DNA from: Sphaerimonospora sp050942215
Lineage (GTDB): Bacteria > Actinomycetota > Actinomycetes > Streptosporangiales > Streptosporangiaceae
Direction: 5' to 3'
Length of the DNA stretch: 64,000 bases
Assembly: GCF_050942215.1 (NCBI RefSeq)
Contig: NZ_CP192056.1
Span: 6,076,001-6,140,000 of the forward strand
Shown here: positions 42,612 through 51,267 of the stretch, piece by piece
Position numbering within the stretch: position 1 is the stretch's first letter
Layout of the letters: every line of letters begins with the position of its first letter
Notes under the pieces: generated by a model
Databases searched by the model: none
The model's input: only the letters and a program-made list of their open reading frames with translations
What the model was told of the DNA's origin: nothing
Made by a program: the position numbers and the translations under genes

Positions 42612-43210
42612 GCGTGCTCCTTGGAGCTGAGGTCGATGAGGTACTGGACTAGGGTGATCACTGCGGCCATGGCCGAGGAGCGTCCGCGGGCGTCGCACAC
42701 GACAAGCGGGGTCTCCCTGGCCAGATCGAGGGCTTCGCGTAGCTGACCCATCCCGTAGGAGGGGGCTCCGTCGAACTGGTTGACGGCCACCGCGTACGGC
42801 AGGCCGCGCGCTTCCACCCTGTCCATCACGGGGAAGGACATCTGCAGGTTGCGAGGGTCCACCAGGACCAGCGCGCCAAGCGCACCGTGGGCCAGGTCAT
42901 CCCAGAGCTGCCCGAACCGTTTCTGGCCTGGCGCTCCGAACAAATAGAGCACCAGCCGCTCGTTGAGCGTGAGACGGCCGAAGTCCATCGCAACGGTGGT
43001 CGTGTCCTTGCCGTCGACCTGTCCCAGGATGTCGACGGTAGCGCCGGCCTGCGTCATGGTCTCCTCCGTGCGCAGAGGCGGTATCTCCGACAACGCGCCC
43101 ACCATCGTGGTCTTCCCCACAGCGAACGGGCCGACGATCAGGATCTTGACCGCGGCCTCGACCGTGCCGCGTAGGTACCTGCGGTGGTCATGCCAGAGCG
43201 CGGAGTCCAT
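42608..43210 (-). CDS. cvnD: Conservon GTP-binding protein CvnD
   Basis: A 200-residue small GTPase-like protein. The P-loop is ILIVGPFAVGKTT (about 24-36), switch II region LFGAPGQKRF, and base-recognition NQFD. ATG at 43210 lies inside the end of cvnC (23-base overlap), the usual conservon layout. In Streptomyces coelicolor, CvnA-D form a membrane-associated complex resembling a eukaryotic G-protein system that affects development and secondary metabolism. Confidence 0.92.
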   Translation of the reverse strand: MDSALWHDHRRYLRGTVEAAVKILIVGPFAVGKTTMVGALSEIPPLRTEETMTQAGATVDILGQVDGKDTTTVAMDFGRLTLNERLVLYLFGAPGQKRFGQLWDDLAHGALGALVLVDPRNLQMSFPVMDRVEARGLPYAVAVNQFDGAPSYGMGQLREALDLARETPLVVCDARGRSSAMAAVITLVQYLIDLSSKEHA

Positions 43211-43544
43211 CGAGCACTTCCTGCAGCAGTTCCAAAGAAGGACGGTCGGCCACCCGGGCGGGTGCGCGGGCGGTGATGTGGCCGCTATCGAGGAGATCGG
43301 CCAGCAAAACCTTGACGACGCCGGTGGGCAGGCCGAGATGGGCAGCCACCTCCGCCACCGACAGGGCACCGCCCCGGCACAGCACCATCAAGCGGCGGCT
43401 TTCCGGGCCCAGACCAGCCAGAGGCAGGTCATGACCGGCGATCACGAGCGACACGTGGTCGAGGGTGTTGCGGCTGGGATGCGCGCGACCGCCGGTCACC
43501 ACATACGACCGCACCAGCGAGCTGTCGCGTCGGGGCAGGATCAT
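43188..43544 (-). CDS. cvnC: Conservon DUF742 protein CvnC
   Basis: A 118-residue DUF742 protein. It has VRSYVVTGGRAHPSRNTLDH, then a winged-helix-like region GGALSVAEVAAHLGLPTGVV and LADLLDSGHITARAP. ATG at 43544 overlaps the cvnB stop. It is part of the conservon complex and probably links the roadblock protein to the GTPase. Confidence 0.92.
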   Translation of the reverse strand: MILPRRDSSLVRSYVVTGGRAHPSRNTLDHVSLVIAGHDLPLAGLGPESRRLMVLCRGGALSVAEVAAHLGLPTGVVKVLLADLLDSGHITARAPARVADRPSLELLQEVLDGLRALA

Positions 43545-43948
43545 GAGCCGCCGACGCCCTGCCGAGGTGGACTGCTCAGCTCCCGGCCGAGCCGGCCCAC
43601 GAGCTCATGCATCCGGTGCGCGACCACCTCCAGGTCCGCATCGTGCGTGGCGGACAGGGCCAGGTACGCGCCCGGGCCGGCGGCGACCACGAAGACATAG
43701 CCGTCGGTGAACTCGACCAGGGTCTGCCGCCAGCCGGGTGTCTCAGACAGACAGAACTCGGCGGTGGACCGGCTCAAAGACTGCAGCCCGGCCAAGGCGG
43801 CGGCGTGCTTTTCGGCATCATCGGTGCCGACGTCTGCCGACTTGGCCTGCAGAAGTCCATCGGCGGTGAACAGGATCGCGTGCAGCGTCTCCGGTACGGC
43901 CAGCACGTCGCCGAGCGTCCAGCTCAGATCGTGCCTCATCGTGGTCAT
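43541..43948 (-). CDS. cvnB: Conservon roadblock/LC7 protein CvnB
   Basis: A 135-residue roadblock-fold protein. It has LHAILFTADGLLQAKSADVG, then AALAGLQSLSRSTAEFC and GYVFVVAAGPGAYLALSATHD. This fold regulates small GTPases such as CvnD. It overlaps cvnA (ATGA) and cvnC. Confidence 0.92.
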   Translation of the reverse strand: MTTMRHDLSWTLGDVLAVPETLHAILFTADGLLQAKSADVGTDDAEKHAAALAGLQSLSRSTAEFCLSETPGWRQTLVEFTDGYVFVVAAGPGAYLALSATHDADLEVVAHRMHELVGRLGRELSSPPRQGVGGS

Positions 43949-45207
43949 GCCTGGTGATTCCCTTCGTCACTGTGAACAGACCCGTCGGCGCGTCCGGATC
44001 GGGTCCCGCGCTGGAAGGCTCCGATGGCCGCCGCAGCCGCAGCCGCAGCCGGGCTCTCGTGCGCAGGCGTCCACATGGCCGCCTCGTGCGCCGATCCCGC
44101 ATGTGGTGGGGGCGCTTCGGGGGTCTGGCGGCGGCGACGGGGCAAGACACCCGCGGGTAGCGCAGCCGATGCGAGCTGCGGGGACGGCGGCTCGGCCGGA
44201 ACACCATCCGCGGGGGCGGCGGGAGCCAAAAGCGCGTTGGGGACAAGCACCACGGCCCGCACGCCCCCGTAGGGGGACGGCGCGTCCACCGAGACGCGAA
44301 AGCCGTACCGGCTGGCCAGCACGCCGACCACAGAGAACCCGAACCTCGGCGGATCGCCCATGCGGAGGATGTCCACCGGCGTGGTTCCCGCCAGCAGCAG
44401 GGCCGCGCGTCGCAGCTCCTCTTCATGCATGCCGACGCCGCCGTCGTCGATCACGATGACGACGCCGTTGTGCATCCGTTGAATGCGCACCTCAACCGAG
44501 GTGCTCGGCTGTGAGTGGCGGGCGGCGTTGTCCAACAGCTCCGCCGCCGCCAGCACCAGGGGTTCCACCACCCGTCCGATGACAGCGGCGGTGTCGTTCG
44601 ACGAGTGCAGGCGGATGCGAAGGTAGTCACGGATCCGTGACGTCGCTCCCCGCACGACATCCTCCACCGTGGTCGCAGGCCGCTGCTGTCCCGCCCACGC
44701 ACCGCACAGCACCGAGCACGCCTGGGCCCGGCGGGTGAACTGTGCGTTGAGGTGGTCGATCTGCATCAGGTCCTGAAGCAGATCGGGGTTGTCGTAGCGG
44801 TCCTGCATCTCGGAGATGGCCCGTTGCTGCTCACTGGCCAGGCCCTGCAACGCCCGCATCAACGCCATGACCGCGGCACGCGCCGCGGTGCCGGCCTGGG
44901 CATGCGCCTCGGTGGTCTGCTGGCCGAACAGTGCCACCACCGACTCCAGGCTCCGGCCGTGGGCCGTCGCGAGCGAGTGCGGATACAGCGGCTCAGGAAT
45001 CTGGACGACGTCCTGGGTCTCCTGCAGCGCCGGGAGCCGGACCCCGAGTAGATGGGAGACCTCCTCGTCCCGGACACGCGCCTCCTCAGCCAACCTGGCA
45101 CCTCGGCCGCGGAGACGGATGGTCAACCGCCACTGACGCACCAGCAGAGCACCGCTGATGATCAGCAAAATCGCCATCCCTAAGACGAACAGCAGATGCA
45201 GTGACAT
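43945..45207 (-). CDS. cvnA: Conservon sensor histidine kinase-like protein CvnA
   Basis: A 420-residue membrane protein with an N-terminal anchor (HLLFVLGMAILLIISGALLV, residues 3-22), a coiled region, a dimerisation-like segment (QIDHLNAQFTRRAQACSVL) and an HATPase domain with LLDNAARHS (N box) and VIDDGGVGM (G1 box). The C-terminal 90 residues are Pro/Ala-rich. There is no adjacent response regulator, as in other conservons. It opens the operon; 170 bases upstream lie between it and the methyltransferase stop. Confidence 0.92.
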   Translation of the reverse strand: MSLHLLFVLGMAILLIISGALLVRQWRLTIRLRGRGARLAEEARVRDEEVSHLLGVRLPALQETQDVVQIPEPLYPHSLATAHGRSLESVVALFGQQTTEAHAQAGTAARAAVMALMRALQGLASEQQRAISEMQDRYDNPDLLQDLMQIDHLNAQFTRRAQACSVLCGAWAGQQRPATTVEDVVRGATSRIRDYLRIRLHSSNDTAAVIGRVVEPLVLAAAELLDNAARHSQPSTSVEVRIQRMHNGVVIVIDDGGVGMHEEELRRAALLLAGTTPVDILRMGDPPRFGFSVVGVLASRYGFRVSVDAPSPYGGVRAVVLVPNALLAPAAPADGVPAEPPSPQLASAALPAGVLPRRRRQTPEAPPPHAGSAHEAAMWTPAHESPAAAAAAAAIGAFQRGTRSGRADGSVHSDEGNHQA

Positions 45208-45380
45208 CGGTCCTCATCGTGGTTGTGAAGCGCGATAGATCAGACACTCGACAGCCGGAAAGGCCGAGCGAAGGTTTCCCTGGTCAGGCGGAACCTAGGC
45301 TGAACGAGCCCGTAGATAACCACCCCGAAGACACTGGAAGCCGCAACCGCCCACCCACCGGCATCAGCGCGGTGGAGGCA

Positions 45381-46223
45381 TCACATGCGAACTCCGACGC
45401 CGTAACCACCGTTGGCATGGAGCCGCGCGACACCACCGACGAAGTGCCCGCCCTCCGGCGGGCCCTCGCGGTAGTTGCCCTCTGGCCGCCACTGGCAGAC
45501 GGGAACAACACCATCCGGTGACAGATCGAACCCGTCGAACAGCCGAGCGATCTCCTCCACAGAGCGCATCGTCATCTGCATGTTCGCCCGCTCGTAGACC
45601 GCCAGCCCCTCGCGCTGGGCCTCCAGACTCAGCCCGCCAGGGGTGGCGTGACTGATTACCAGGTAACTCCCTTCAGGGAGCCAGGCCCGTATGACGTCGA
45701 TGATCTGGCGCGCCTGGTCATCGGGAATGAAGTGCAAAATCGCGATCATGGTGACGGCAATGGGATGCTCACGATTGAACAGTCCGGTGATGTCGGGGTG
45801 ATCGAGCAGCGCGGCAGTGTCGCGGACATCGGCGCGGACCATCCGGACCGGGCCGTCAGGGGGACCGGCCAGGAGCGCGTTGCCGTGGACGACGGCCACC
45901 TCGTCGCTGTCCACGTACGCAACTCGGCACTCGGGAGCAGTACGCTGAGCGACCTGGTGGACGTTGTCCGCGGCCGGCAACCCAGAGCCGATGTCGAGAA
46001 ACTGGTGCACACCTGCCTCAGCCAGATGCCGTACAGCGCGGGCAAGGAAGGCCCGATTCTCCCGAGCCCGCTGCCGAAGATCCGGCACGATCCGGACCAG
46101 AGCCTCACCCGCCTCGCGATCGGCGGCGAAGTGGTTCTTGCCACCGATGAGATAGTCATAGATACGGGCGGCATTAGGAACCCGGGGATTGACTCCCAGA
46201 GCCCGGGCGTCATTCGTTGACAC
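45381..46223 (-). CDS. SAM-dependent methyltransferase (DUF574/Methyltransf_19)
   Basis: A 280-residue methyltransferase of the actinobacterial DUF574 family. It has PNAARIYDYLIGGKNHFAAD near the start, FLDIGSGLPAADNVHQ (SAM loop), VAYVDSDEVAVVHG and MIAILHFIPDD. GTG at 46223 (VSTNDARALGVNP) gives the normal family N-terminus; ATG at 46277 is an alternative. The substrate is unknown. These genes often lie next to XRE/DUF397-type regulators, as here, where a divergent TPR regulator starts at 46472. Confidence 0.85.
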   Translation of the reverse strand: MSTNDARALGVNPRVPNAARIYDYLIGGKNHFAADREAGEALVRIVPDLRQRARENRAFLARAVRHLAEAGVHQFLDIGSGLPAADNVHQVAQRTAPECRVAYVDSDEVAVVHGNALLAGPPDGPVRMVRADVRDTAALLDHPDITGLFNREHPIAVTMIAILHFIPDDQARQIIDVIRAWLPEGSYLVISHATPGGLSLEAQREGLAVYERANMQMTMRSVEEIARLFDGFDLSPDGVVPVCQWRPEGNYREGPPEGGHFVGGVARLHANGGYGVGVRM

Positions 46224-46378
46224 GGTATAGGCCTTCGCCGATGCAAAGAACGGATGCAAGCTCACGAAAAAACGCATCAGAACGGTCATTACGGACAAGC
46301 CGAAAAAGACCGCAGCTCCATGGATGTTCAACCACTTGCGATGTGCTCCAGCTAGGGAACCAGATGGTTGCATGTTTC

Positions 46379-46553
46379 TATTTGACTGATCACCTGCAGC
46401 GTGTGAACAGCTGACAGGTGAGGACATCGGCGGACAGAGGCGGATACTCTTACCAGTCCGGAGGTGAGTAAATGGTCGCCGAACGCCTTCCCACGTGGGC
46501 TGAACGGCTGCGTGCTGAGCGACGTAAGCGGATGTGGAGCCAACCCGATCTGG
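46379..46553 (+). repeat. Control region and gene start duplicated at 50898-51058
   Basis: This 175-base stretch, from TTTGACTGATCACC through the start of the TPR regulator to AACCCGATCTGG, recurs inverted and diverged at 50898-51058. Shared blocks include CAGCTGACAGG, GGACATCGGCGGACAGAGG and TGGGCTGAACGGCT. It holds the regulator's promoter and first 27 codons. Confidence 0.85.
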
Positions 46554-47875
46554 CTCGGCATCTTGTCGAAGCGGCCGAAGACCATATCCGGGCTCACTTG
46601 CCGCGGCGAGATTCGATCCTGCGGCGTATCCGAAGCTACGAAGCGGGCGAGCACGAGCCGCGCGACCCCTACCGGACCCTGCTGTGCCGGGTGTTCGGGA
46701 TCTCGGAGGTCGTGCTTTTTAGCCCATCGTCAACGCTCACCGATATGTCCCACCAGAGCACGGGAGGCGGTCACCATGAACTCGGTAGCCGTGCCCTCAC
46801 AGGGGAGGTCGTGGCATCGGCCGAAGCAGGAACACATCAGGAGGGTTCGTCAGGCAGACTGGAGGACATCCTCGCCTCCCTGGACATGCTCATGCGAAGA
46901 CGCGACCTCTTCCCTTTGACGGGCGGTCTGGCCGCAGCGGCCTTCATCCACAACCTGTCCCCAGCGTCGCCGCCGCCCTACAGCAGCGCGCTGTACGAAA
47001 CATGCAGCCAGATGACGACCAGTTACCGCCGACTGGACAACCTGCTCGGCCCGCACGCGGTGTTCACGCAGGTAGTGGACCACCACAACCAGCTGATCAC
47101 CTGGGTGCGCCACGCGCGTAACCCGATGGAACGCGAGCGAATGGCCGCCCTCGCCATCGATTCCGGCGGTCTGGCCTCATGGCTGAATCTCGACCTTGAG
47201 CAGTACGACCAGGCTTTCGCCCTTGCCAGGCAAGCCTCACAGATCGCCCTGGAGAATGACGACCTGAGCCGGCAGGCGTATCTAGCCGGACGTATGAGCC
47301 GCATTCTCTGCGAGGGCCACCAGTACCAGCATGCCCTGCAACTATCGGATGAGGCCCTCCGGTTGGCCATGACCAGGGCGGACCACACCCTGTGTTCCTG
47401 GCTCACCGTGACCCGGGCGCAGGTTCACGCTTTTCTCGGCAACGATCGAGCGTGCCGAGCTGATCTGGAGGCCGCCGCCGACCTGCTTGATCGTGCCACG
47501 GACAAGCCCGAGGACTACATCGCCTTCCATGACCGCGGTCATCTCTACAAGATGGCTGGGCACGCCTTGCTCACACTCGGAGTACGCATACCGACAGCAG
47601 CGGTGGATGGGAAACGCGTCATTGACCGGGCGTTAGACATGTGGTCCCAGAACTTGGTACGCGCCTCTGCCGAAGTACTGGCTGCCTGCGCCGCGGCCCA
47701 TCTGGAGCTTCGGGAGATTCCCGAGGCCGCACGACTGACCGGAGAAGCGTACGTCATCGCCGCGCGTACCCGATCACCCCGCAACCTGCGATACATCAGC
47801 AACCTTCGGGCTCAGCTACGCCCTTATCGGAATACGGCAGCCGTACGGGCCTTGGACGAGCAGCTCGGCCTGTGA
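46472..47875 (+). CDS. XRE-family regulator with TPR-like C-terminal domain
   Basis: A 467-residue regulator. The N-terminal HTH has WAERLRAERRKRMWSQPDLA, with RIRSYEAGEHEPRDPYRTLL completing the XRE fold. After a linker, helical repeats fill about 170-460 (e.g. DQAFALARQASQIALENDDL, HALQLSDEALRLAMTRADH). ATG at 46472 with GGAGGTGAG upstream. Such proteins are often control genes for nearby transport or biosynthesis loci. It overlaps the EamA gene by GTGA, so the pair is co-expressed. Its promoter and first codons are duplicated as a dead copy at 50.9 kb. Confidence 0.88.
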   Translation: MVAERLPTWAERLRAERRKRMWSQPDLARHLVEAAEDHIRAHLPRRDSILRRIRSYEAGEHEPRDPYRTLLCRVFGISEVVLFSPSSTLTDMSHQSTGGGHHELGSRALTGEVVASAEAGTHQEGSSGRLEDILASLDMLMRRRDLFPLTGGLAAAAFIHNLSPASPPPYSSALYETCSQMTTSYRRLDNLLGPHAVFTQVVDHHNQLITWVRHARNPMERERMAALAIDSGGLASWLNLDLEQYDQAFALARQASQIALENDDLSRQAYLAGRMSRILCEGHQYQHALQLSDEALRLAMTRADHTLCSWLTVTRAQVHAFLGNDRACRADLEAAADLLDRATDKPEDYIAFHDRGHLYKMAGHALLTLGVRIPTAAVDGKRVIDRALDMWSQNLVRASAEVLAACAAAHLELREIPEAARLTGEAYVIAARTRSPRNLRYISNLRAQLRPYRNTAAVRALDEQLGL

Positions 47876-48720
47876 ACCGACGCGACGGCGTCCACCTGGT
47901 TCTGCTCGGTGCCATCTGGGGTGCCATCTACCCCCTCACCACCGTGGCGCTCCGTGACCTCACCCCCGCAACAATCGTTGTCACCCGTACCGCGTTGTCG
48001 GCCGTTGTCCTCATCCCTTTCGCGATCCACAGCGGCGCGCTGAGCACCCTGCGCGTGCGGCCAGTGGCAGTCCTGGTCGCCGCGCTCTTACAGGTGGCCA
48101 TTCCTCTCATGCTGCTGACCATTGGCCAGCAGTACGTTTCCGCAGGCCTAGCAGGCATCTTGGTGGCCACTCAGCCTGTGTGGGCTGCGGTGATGGCTGT
48201 CATCATCACTCGGGCCGTTCAGAGGCGCCTGTTCGCCGGCGTATCGCTCGGACTCGCGGGCGTGGCCCTGCTGTTCCTGCAAGACGTCGACCTCGCCAAC
48301 ACGAGCGGATGGGGCGCCGCCGCGCTTATCGCGGCAGCCGCTTTCATCGCCGCAGGATCGATATGGACGGAGCAAGCTCTCCCGGAGATACCCCCGCTGG
48401 GAGCAGCAACGGCCAGCATGACCATCAGCGCGCTCATGTTGGCTCCGGTAGCTAGCGTTACCGGCATACATCTTCCCGGTCTGTCCACGACATTGGCCTT
48501 GCTGATTCTCAGCCTGGTTTCGACAGCCGGAGCACTCGTCCTGTTCTACGCACTGATCCATCGGGTGGGCGCTGCACGCGCTAACCTCGCCGGATACTTG
48601 GACCCCGGGTTCGCGATCGCCTACAGCATGATCCTCCTCGGCGAGCGAGTCACCCCCGCAGCCCTCATCGGCCTGCTCCTGATCCTGACGGGCTCATATG
48701 TCGGCGCCACCAGTAGGTGA
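47872..48720 (+). CDS. EamA/DMT-family transporter
   Basis: A 282-residue drug/metabolite transporter with about ten hydrophobic helices in two EamA halves: VHLVLLGAIWGAIYPLTTVA at the start and ANLAGYLDPGFAIAYSMILL in the second half. GTG at 47872 overlaps the regulator's TGA, and a longer open frame inside that gene is rejected. The substrate is unknown; an amino-acid or metabolite exporter controlled by the upstream regulator is plausible. Confidence 0.88.
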   Translation: MNRRDGVHLVLLGAIWGAIYPLTTVALRDLTPATIVVTRTALSAVVLIPFAIHSGALSTLRVRPVAVLVAALLQVAIPLMLLTIGQQYVSAGLAGILVATQPVWAAVMAVIITRAVQRRLFAGVSLGLAGVALLFLQDVDLANTSGWGAAALIAAAAFIAAGSIWTEQALPEIPPLGAATASMTISALMLAPVASVTGIHLPGLSTTLALLILSLVSTAGALVLFYALIHRVGAARANLAGYLDPGFAIAYSMILLGERVTPAALIGLLLILTGSYVGATSR

Positions 48721-48937
48721 CCGCTAGCGGTCTGGCGCGCGAAGACATTCAGGAGTCCCCAAGCCGCTGCGGGGCAAAGCCGCCTTTCCCTTCATGAGCC
48801 ATCCCATTCGTTTTGCTATCCGCTTCGGTCCGGGAACGTGCCGGGCCTTGCCTCAATTTCAAGCTGGTCCTCACGCATCGAGTAGTTACTGAGACTCTTG
48901 ACTGCTTCCACACCCGCGTTCAGGCTCTCATGTGTGC

Positions 48938-48950
48938 AAGTTCGTACAAG
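48938..48950 (+). promoter_or_regulatory. AAGTTCGTACAAG operator/promoter motif, copy 1
   Basis: AAGTTCGTACAAG lies 22 bases upstream of the ATG at 48972, just before the GGAGG ribosome site. The identical 13-mer recurs at 50578, immediately after the XRE/DUF5753 gene. It brackets the three-gene module and may be bound by that regulator. Confidence 0.6.
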
Positions 48951-48971
48951 CTCTCAGGCAGGAGGCCCCGC

Positions 48972-49211
48972 ATGGCGCTACGGTTCTATGGCAAGGGCGG
49001 CAGCCAGACCGACAGTTGCCCCTCGGTCCATGTGGACGACACTGACGGAAGTTTCGTGATCGTGGGTGCTCTCGTCGAAGATCCGGACGTACTCATCGAG
49101 ATCCAGCGGGAAAGCCACATCGACCCTCACGAGCGGGCCGTCCGGGTGCCGCGTGAGCTGCGCAAGGCTCTTTGGGAGGCGCTGGGTGGGCATGATCCAG
49201 ATCTTGGGTGA
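48972..49211 (+). CDS. Small protein paired with DUF6879
   Basis: A 79-residue acidic protein, MALRFYGKGGSQTDSCPSVH then VIVGALVEDPDVLIEIQRES and VPRELRKALWEALG. ATG at 48972 follows GGAGG by 6 bases. The layout CP-x-V... V-x-G-x-x-V-x-DPDVL matches the short partners that precede DUF6879 genes in actinomycetes. It overlaps the DUF6879 gene by 20 bases. The function is unknown; a role in the regulatory or antitoxin-like module is inferred from gene order. Confidence 0.75.
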   Translation: MALRFYGKGGSQTDSCPSVHVDDTDGSFVIVGALVEDPDVLIEIQRESHIDPHERAVRVPRELRKALWEALGGHDPDLG

Positions 49212-49707
49212 GCTGTTCGCACGGACCCGACACTCGGTGACGCACCTGGAGATGCGCGACACCTACGGGGCCGGCGGACCCGACTACCGACTGTGGCGTG
49301 AGGGCGTCCCTATCGAGCAGATCGCGCAGTACGGCAATGTCGCACCCTGGGTGACCCTGGTACGGGAGCACGTGACTCGAGGGGTTGTCTTCCGCCGCGC
49401 CAGGATCGTGTCCGAGCCGGTCAGCGACTATATCCGTTTTGAGCACGCCGCCACCGGCTACTCCAACATCGCCGCTGGCGAGCAGGTGCGCTGGCTGCCT
49501 CGTCAGCGTGCGGCGGATCTGGCGCTTCCCGGATGCGACTTCTGGCAGTTCGACGACGCCCTGGTGTGCTGGGTCTTTCAAAGCGGCGACGGTGACCCGG
49601 TCGGCTACGAACTGACCGAAGACCCGAACGCGGCCAAGCTGTGCGTCTCGGCGTTCGAGGCGGTATGGGAACGTGGGATCGACCACGGGGAGTACCAGCC
49701 CACCTGA
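49192..49707 (+). CDS. DUF6879 family protein
   Basis: A 171-residue protein. ARTRHSVTHLEMRDTYGAGG begins the DUF6879 fold, followed by VFRRARIVSEPVSDYIRFEH, AAGEQVRWLPRQRAADLAL and DFWQFDDALVCWVFQ. ATG at 49192 overlaps the small partner gene. The C-terminal AFEAVWERGIDHGEYQPT is typical of the family. It is encoded directly before an XRE/DUF5753 regulator, forming a three-gene module that recurs in actinomycetes; the mechanism is not known. Confidence 0.85.
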   Translation: MIQILGELFARTRHSVTHLEMRDTYGAGGPDYRLWREGVPIEQIAQYGNVAPWVTLVREHVTRGVVFRRARIVSEPVSDYIRFEHAATGYSNIAAGEQVRWLPRQRAADLALPGCDFWQFDDALVCWVFQSGDGDPVGYELTEDPNAAKLCVSAFEAVWERGIDHGEYQPT

Positions 49708-49722
49708 CCCTGAAGCTCGCTC

Positions 49723-50577
49723 ATGGCCACTTCCCCCTCTTCCAGCGCCCAGCAGGCACGTCAGGCGATCGCCGACCGGCTGCGCGAAATTCTGCGCGAC
49801 TCCGGTCTGACTGCCCGAGCGCTGGCACGGGAGGCGGGGTGGAATGAGACCAAGTGCTCCCGTCTCATTCACGGCCGTACCCCTCCGAGTGACAGCGACA
49901 TCCGCGCCTGGTGCACGATCTGTGGCGTCCCCGAGGAGATCCCCAACCTGATCGCCGCCTCCCGCAGCGCGGAGACCGCCTACCTGGAGTGGCGCAGGGT
50001 CCAGCGCAGCATGAAACGGATGCAGGATCTGGGGCTGTCGCTGTTCGAGGACAACCACCTGTACCGGTTTTACTCCTCCAACCTCGTCCCCTGGCCGTTG
50101 CAGACGCCCAGCTACATGCGAGCCATCATGCGGCGCTTCGCCGACTTCCACCAGGCCGACGTGCCCGACATCGAGGAAGGGGTCAAGGCGCGCGTCGCCC
50201 GGCGCCGTTTCCTGGACGACGGCACCCGCCGGTGCGCGATGCTGATTGAGGAGTCGGTGCTCAGGAACAGGATCTTCGGCGAAGATGTGCTGAGCGAGCA
50301 GCTGCACCATCTCCTGACCGGGATGCGCCAGCCGAACCTGTCCTTAGGCATCATTCCGCTGGCGGGCCGGCGCGTGCAGAAGCTCACCGAGACCTTCCAC
50401 ATCTACGGCGACACCACGGTGTCCATCGAGCTGGTGTCGGCCATCATCACCATCACGCAGCCGCGGGAGATTGCCCTGTACGTCAAGTGCTTCAGCGACC
50501 TGGCATCCAGCGCTGTCTACGGGGACAAGGCCAAGGCGTTGATCACAGCAGCCATCAGTGCGCTGGAACAGGCGTAG
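49723..50577 (+). CDS. XRE regulator with DUF5753
   Basis: A 284-residue helix-turn-helix regulator. The N-terminal HTH has ILRDSGLTARALAREAGWNE and KCSRLIHGRTPPSDSDIRAW. The DUF5753 domain follows: LFEDNHLYRFYSSNLVPWPL, QTPSYMRAIMRRF, a regular core with RRCAMLIEESVLRN and LGIIPLAG. ATG at 49723. The 13-mer AAGTTCGTACAAG at both ends of its module is a candidate binding site. It probably controls the DUF6879 pair and perhaps the following lanthipeptide genes. Confidence 0.9.
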   Translation: MATSPSSSAQQARQAIADRLREILRDSGLTARALAREAGWNETKCSRLIHGRTPPSDSDIRAWCTICGVPEEIPNLIAASRSAETAYLEWRRVQRSMKRMQDLGLSLFEDNHLYRFYSSNLVPWPLQTPSYMRAIMRRFADFHQADVPDIEEGVKARVARRRFLDDGTRRCAMLIEESVLRNRIFGEDVLSEQLHHLLTGMRQPNLSLGIIPLAGRRVQKLTETFHIYGDTTVSIELVSAIITITQPREIALYVKCFSDLASSAVYGDKAKALITAAISALEQA

Positions 50578-50590
50578 AAGTTCGTACAAG
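50578..50590 (+). promoter_or_regulatory. AAGTTCGTACAAG operator/promoter motif, copy 2
   Basis: Identical to 48938-48950 and followed, like it, by a GGAGG-type stretch (TTTCTGGAGG). The spacing to GGAGG is 4 bases rather than 10. It sits right after the regulator stop and could drive transcription towards the lanthipeptide cluster. Confidence 0.55.
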
Positions 50591-50897
50591 TTTCTGGAGG
50601 CGCCTCGCCTCGGCTCTTTACCGTCACGTGCACGGCGATCGGTTACGCCACCCCGGCACCGGTCCGCTGTCCCCGCCCATGCTTAGAGCAAGGAGGCGCC
50701 ACGCGATGCCGCTACGCACGACACCGGCCAAGCCCCATCTGGACGGTCTGCACGCACGTCGGAACCTCACGGCCGACACACATGCCCCGGCGATGCGGTT
50801 GAGCGTCCCGTCAGCGGCAGCGGGGCGGCCCCCGTCTCCTGCCGCTTTCTTCAACCCTGCCCGGAGCGGCCAAGACGTGGACGTTCCGGGCCGGGCC
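50591..50897. other. Intergenic stretch with a possible small ORF
   Basis: A frame starting ATG at 50706 (MPLRTTPAKPHLDGLHARRN...) follows AAGGAGGCGCC and stays open to 51245, but it crosses the dead inverted copy of the TPR-regulator start and has no recognisable domain. I regard it as doubtful. No hairpin of note was seen. Confidence 0.3.
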
Positions 50898-51058
50898 CCA
50901 GATCGGGTTGGCTCACATCCGCTTACGTCACTCAGCACGAAGCCGTTCAGCCCACGCGTGAGGGCGTTCGGCGACCTTGGCTCAAAGAGCATCCGCCTCT
51001 GTCCGCCGATGTCCTTGCCTGTCAGCTGTTCAGGTCACGTATGCGATCAGTCAAATAG
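50898..51058 (-). pseudogene. Dead inverted copy of the TPR-regulator start
   Basis: The reverse complement aligns with 46379-46553. The copy has lost the ribosome site and ATG, carries a CGA-to-TGA change after AERLRAE-type codons, and lacks one base in the following TGGAGCC. It is therefore a non-coding relic of a second regulator gene or of an inverted duplication spanning about 4.4 kb. Confidence 0.8.
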
Positions 51059-51267
51059 GGGTGCACCCAGCCCGATCCCCGGGCCGGATGCGCCTGGAGT
51101 TGTCGAAGTCCGAAGAGGAGCCGCCGACCGACGAGGCAAGAAGCCACTCGCCTCCCACGTTGCCGCACTCACCATCCCTTGCGGGGCCGGGAATCCTCGC
51201 AGGGGGCACGTGCCAGCGGCTTCTGGTTTATGTGAAGCCGCATGATCCATCTATCTAGGGTGACCGA

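Noticed and set aside
50706..51245. Plus-strand frame of 180 codons with AAGGAGG upstream
   Set aside because: It reads through the antisense of the dead regulator copy and shows no domain; the first 60 codons could be real, but there is no independent support.
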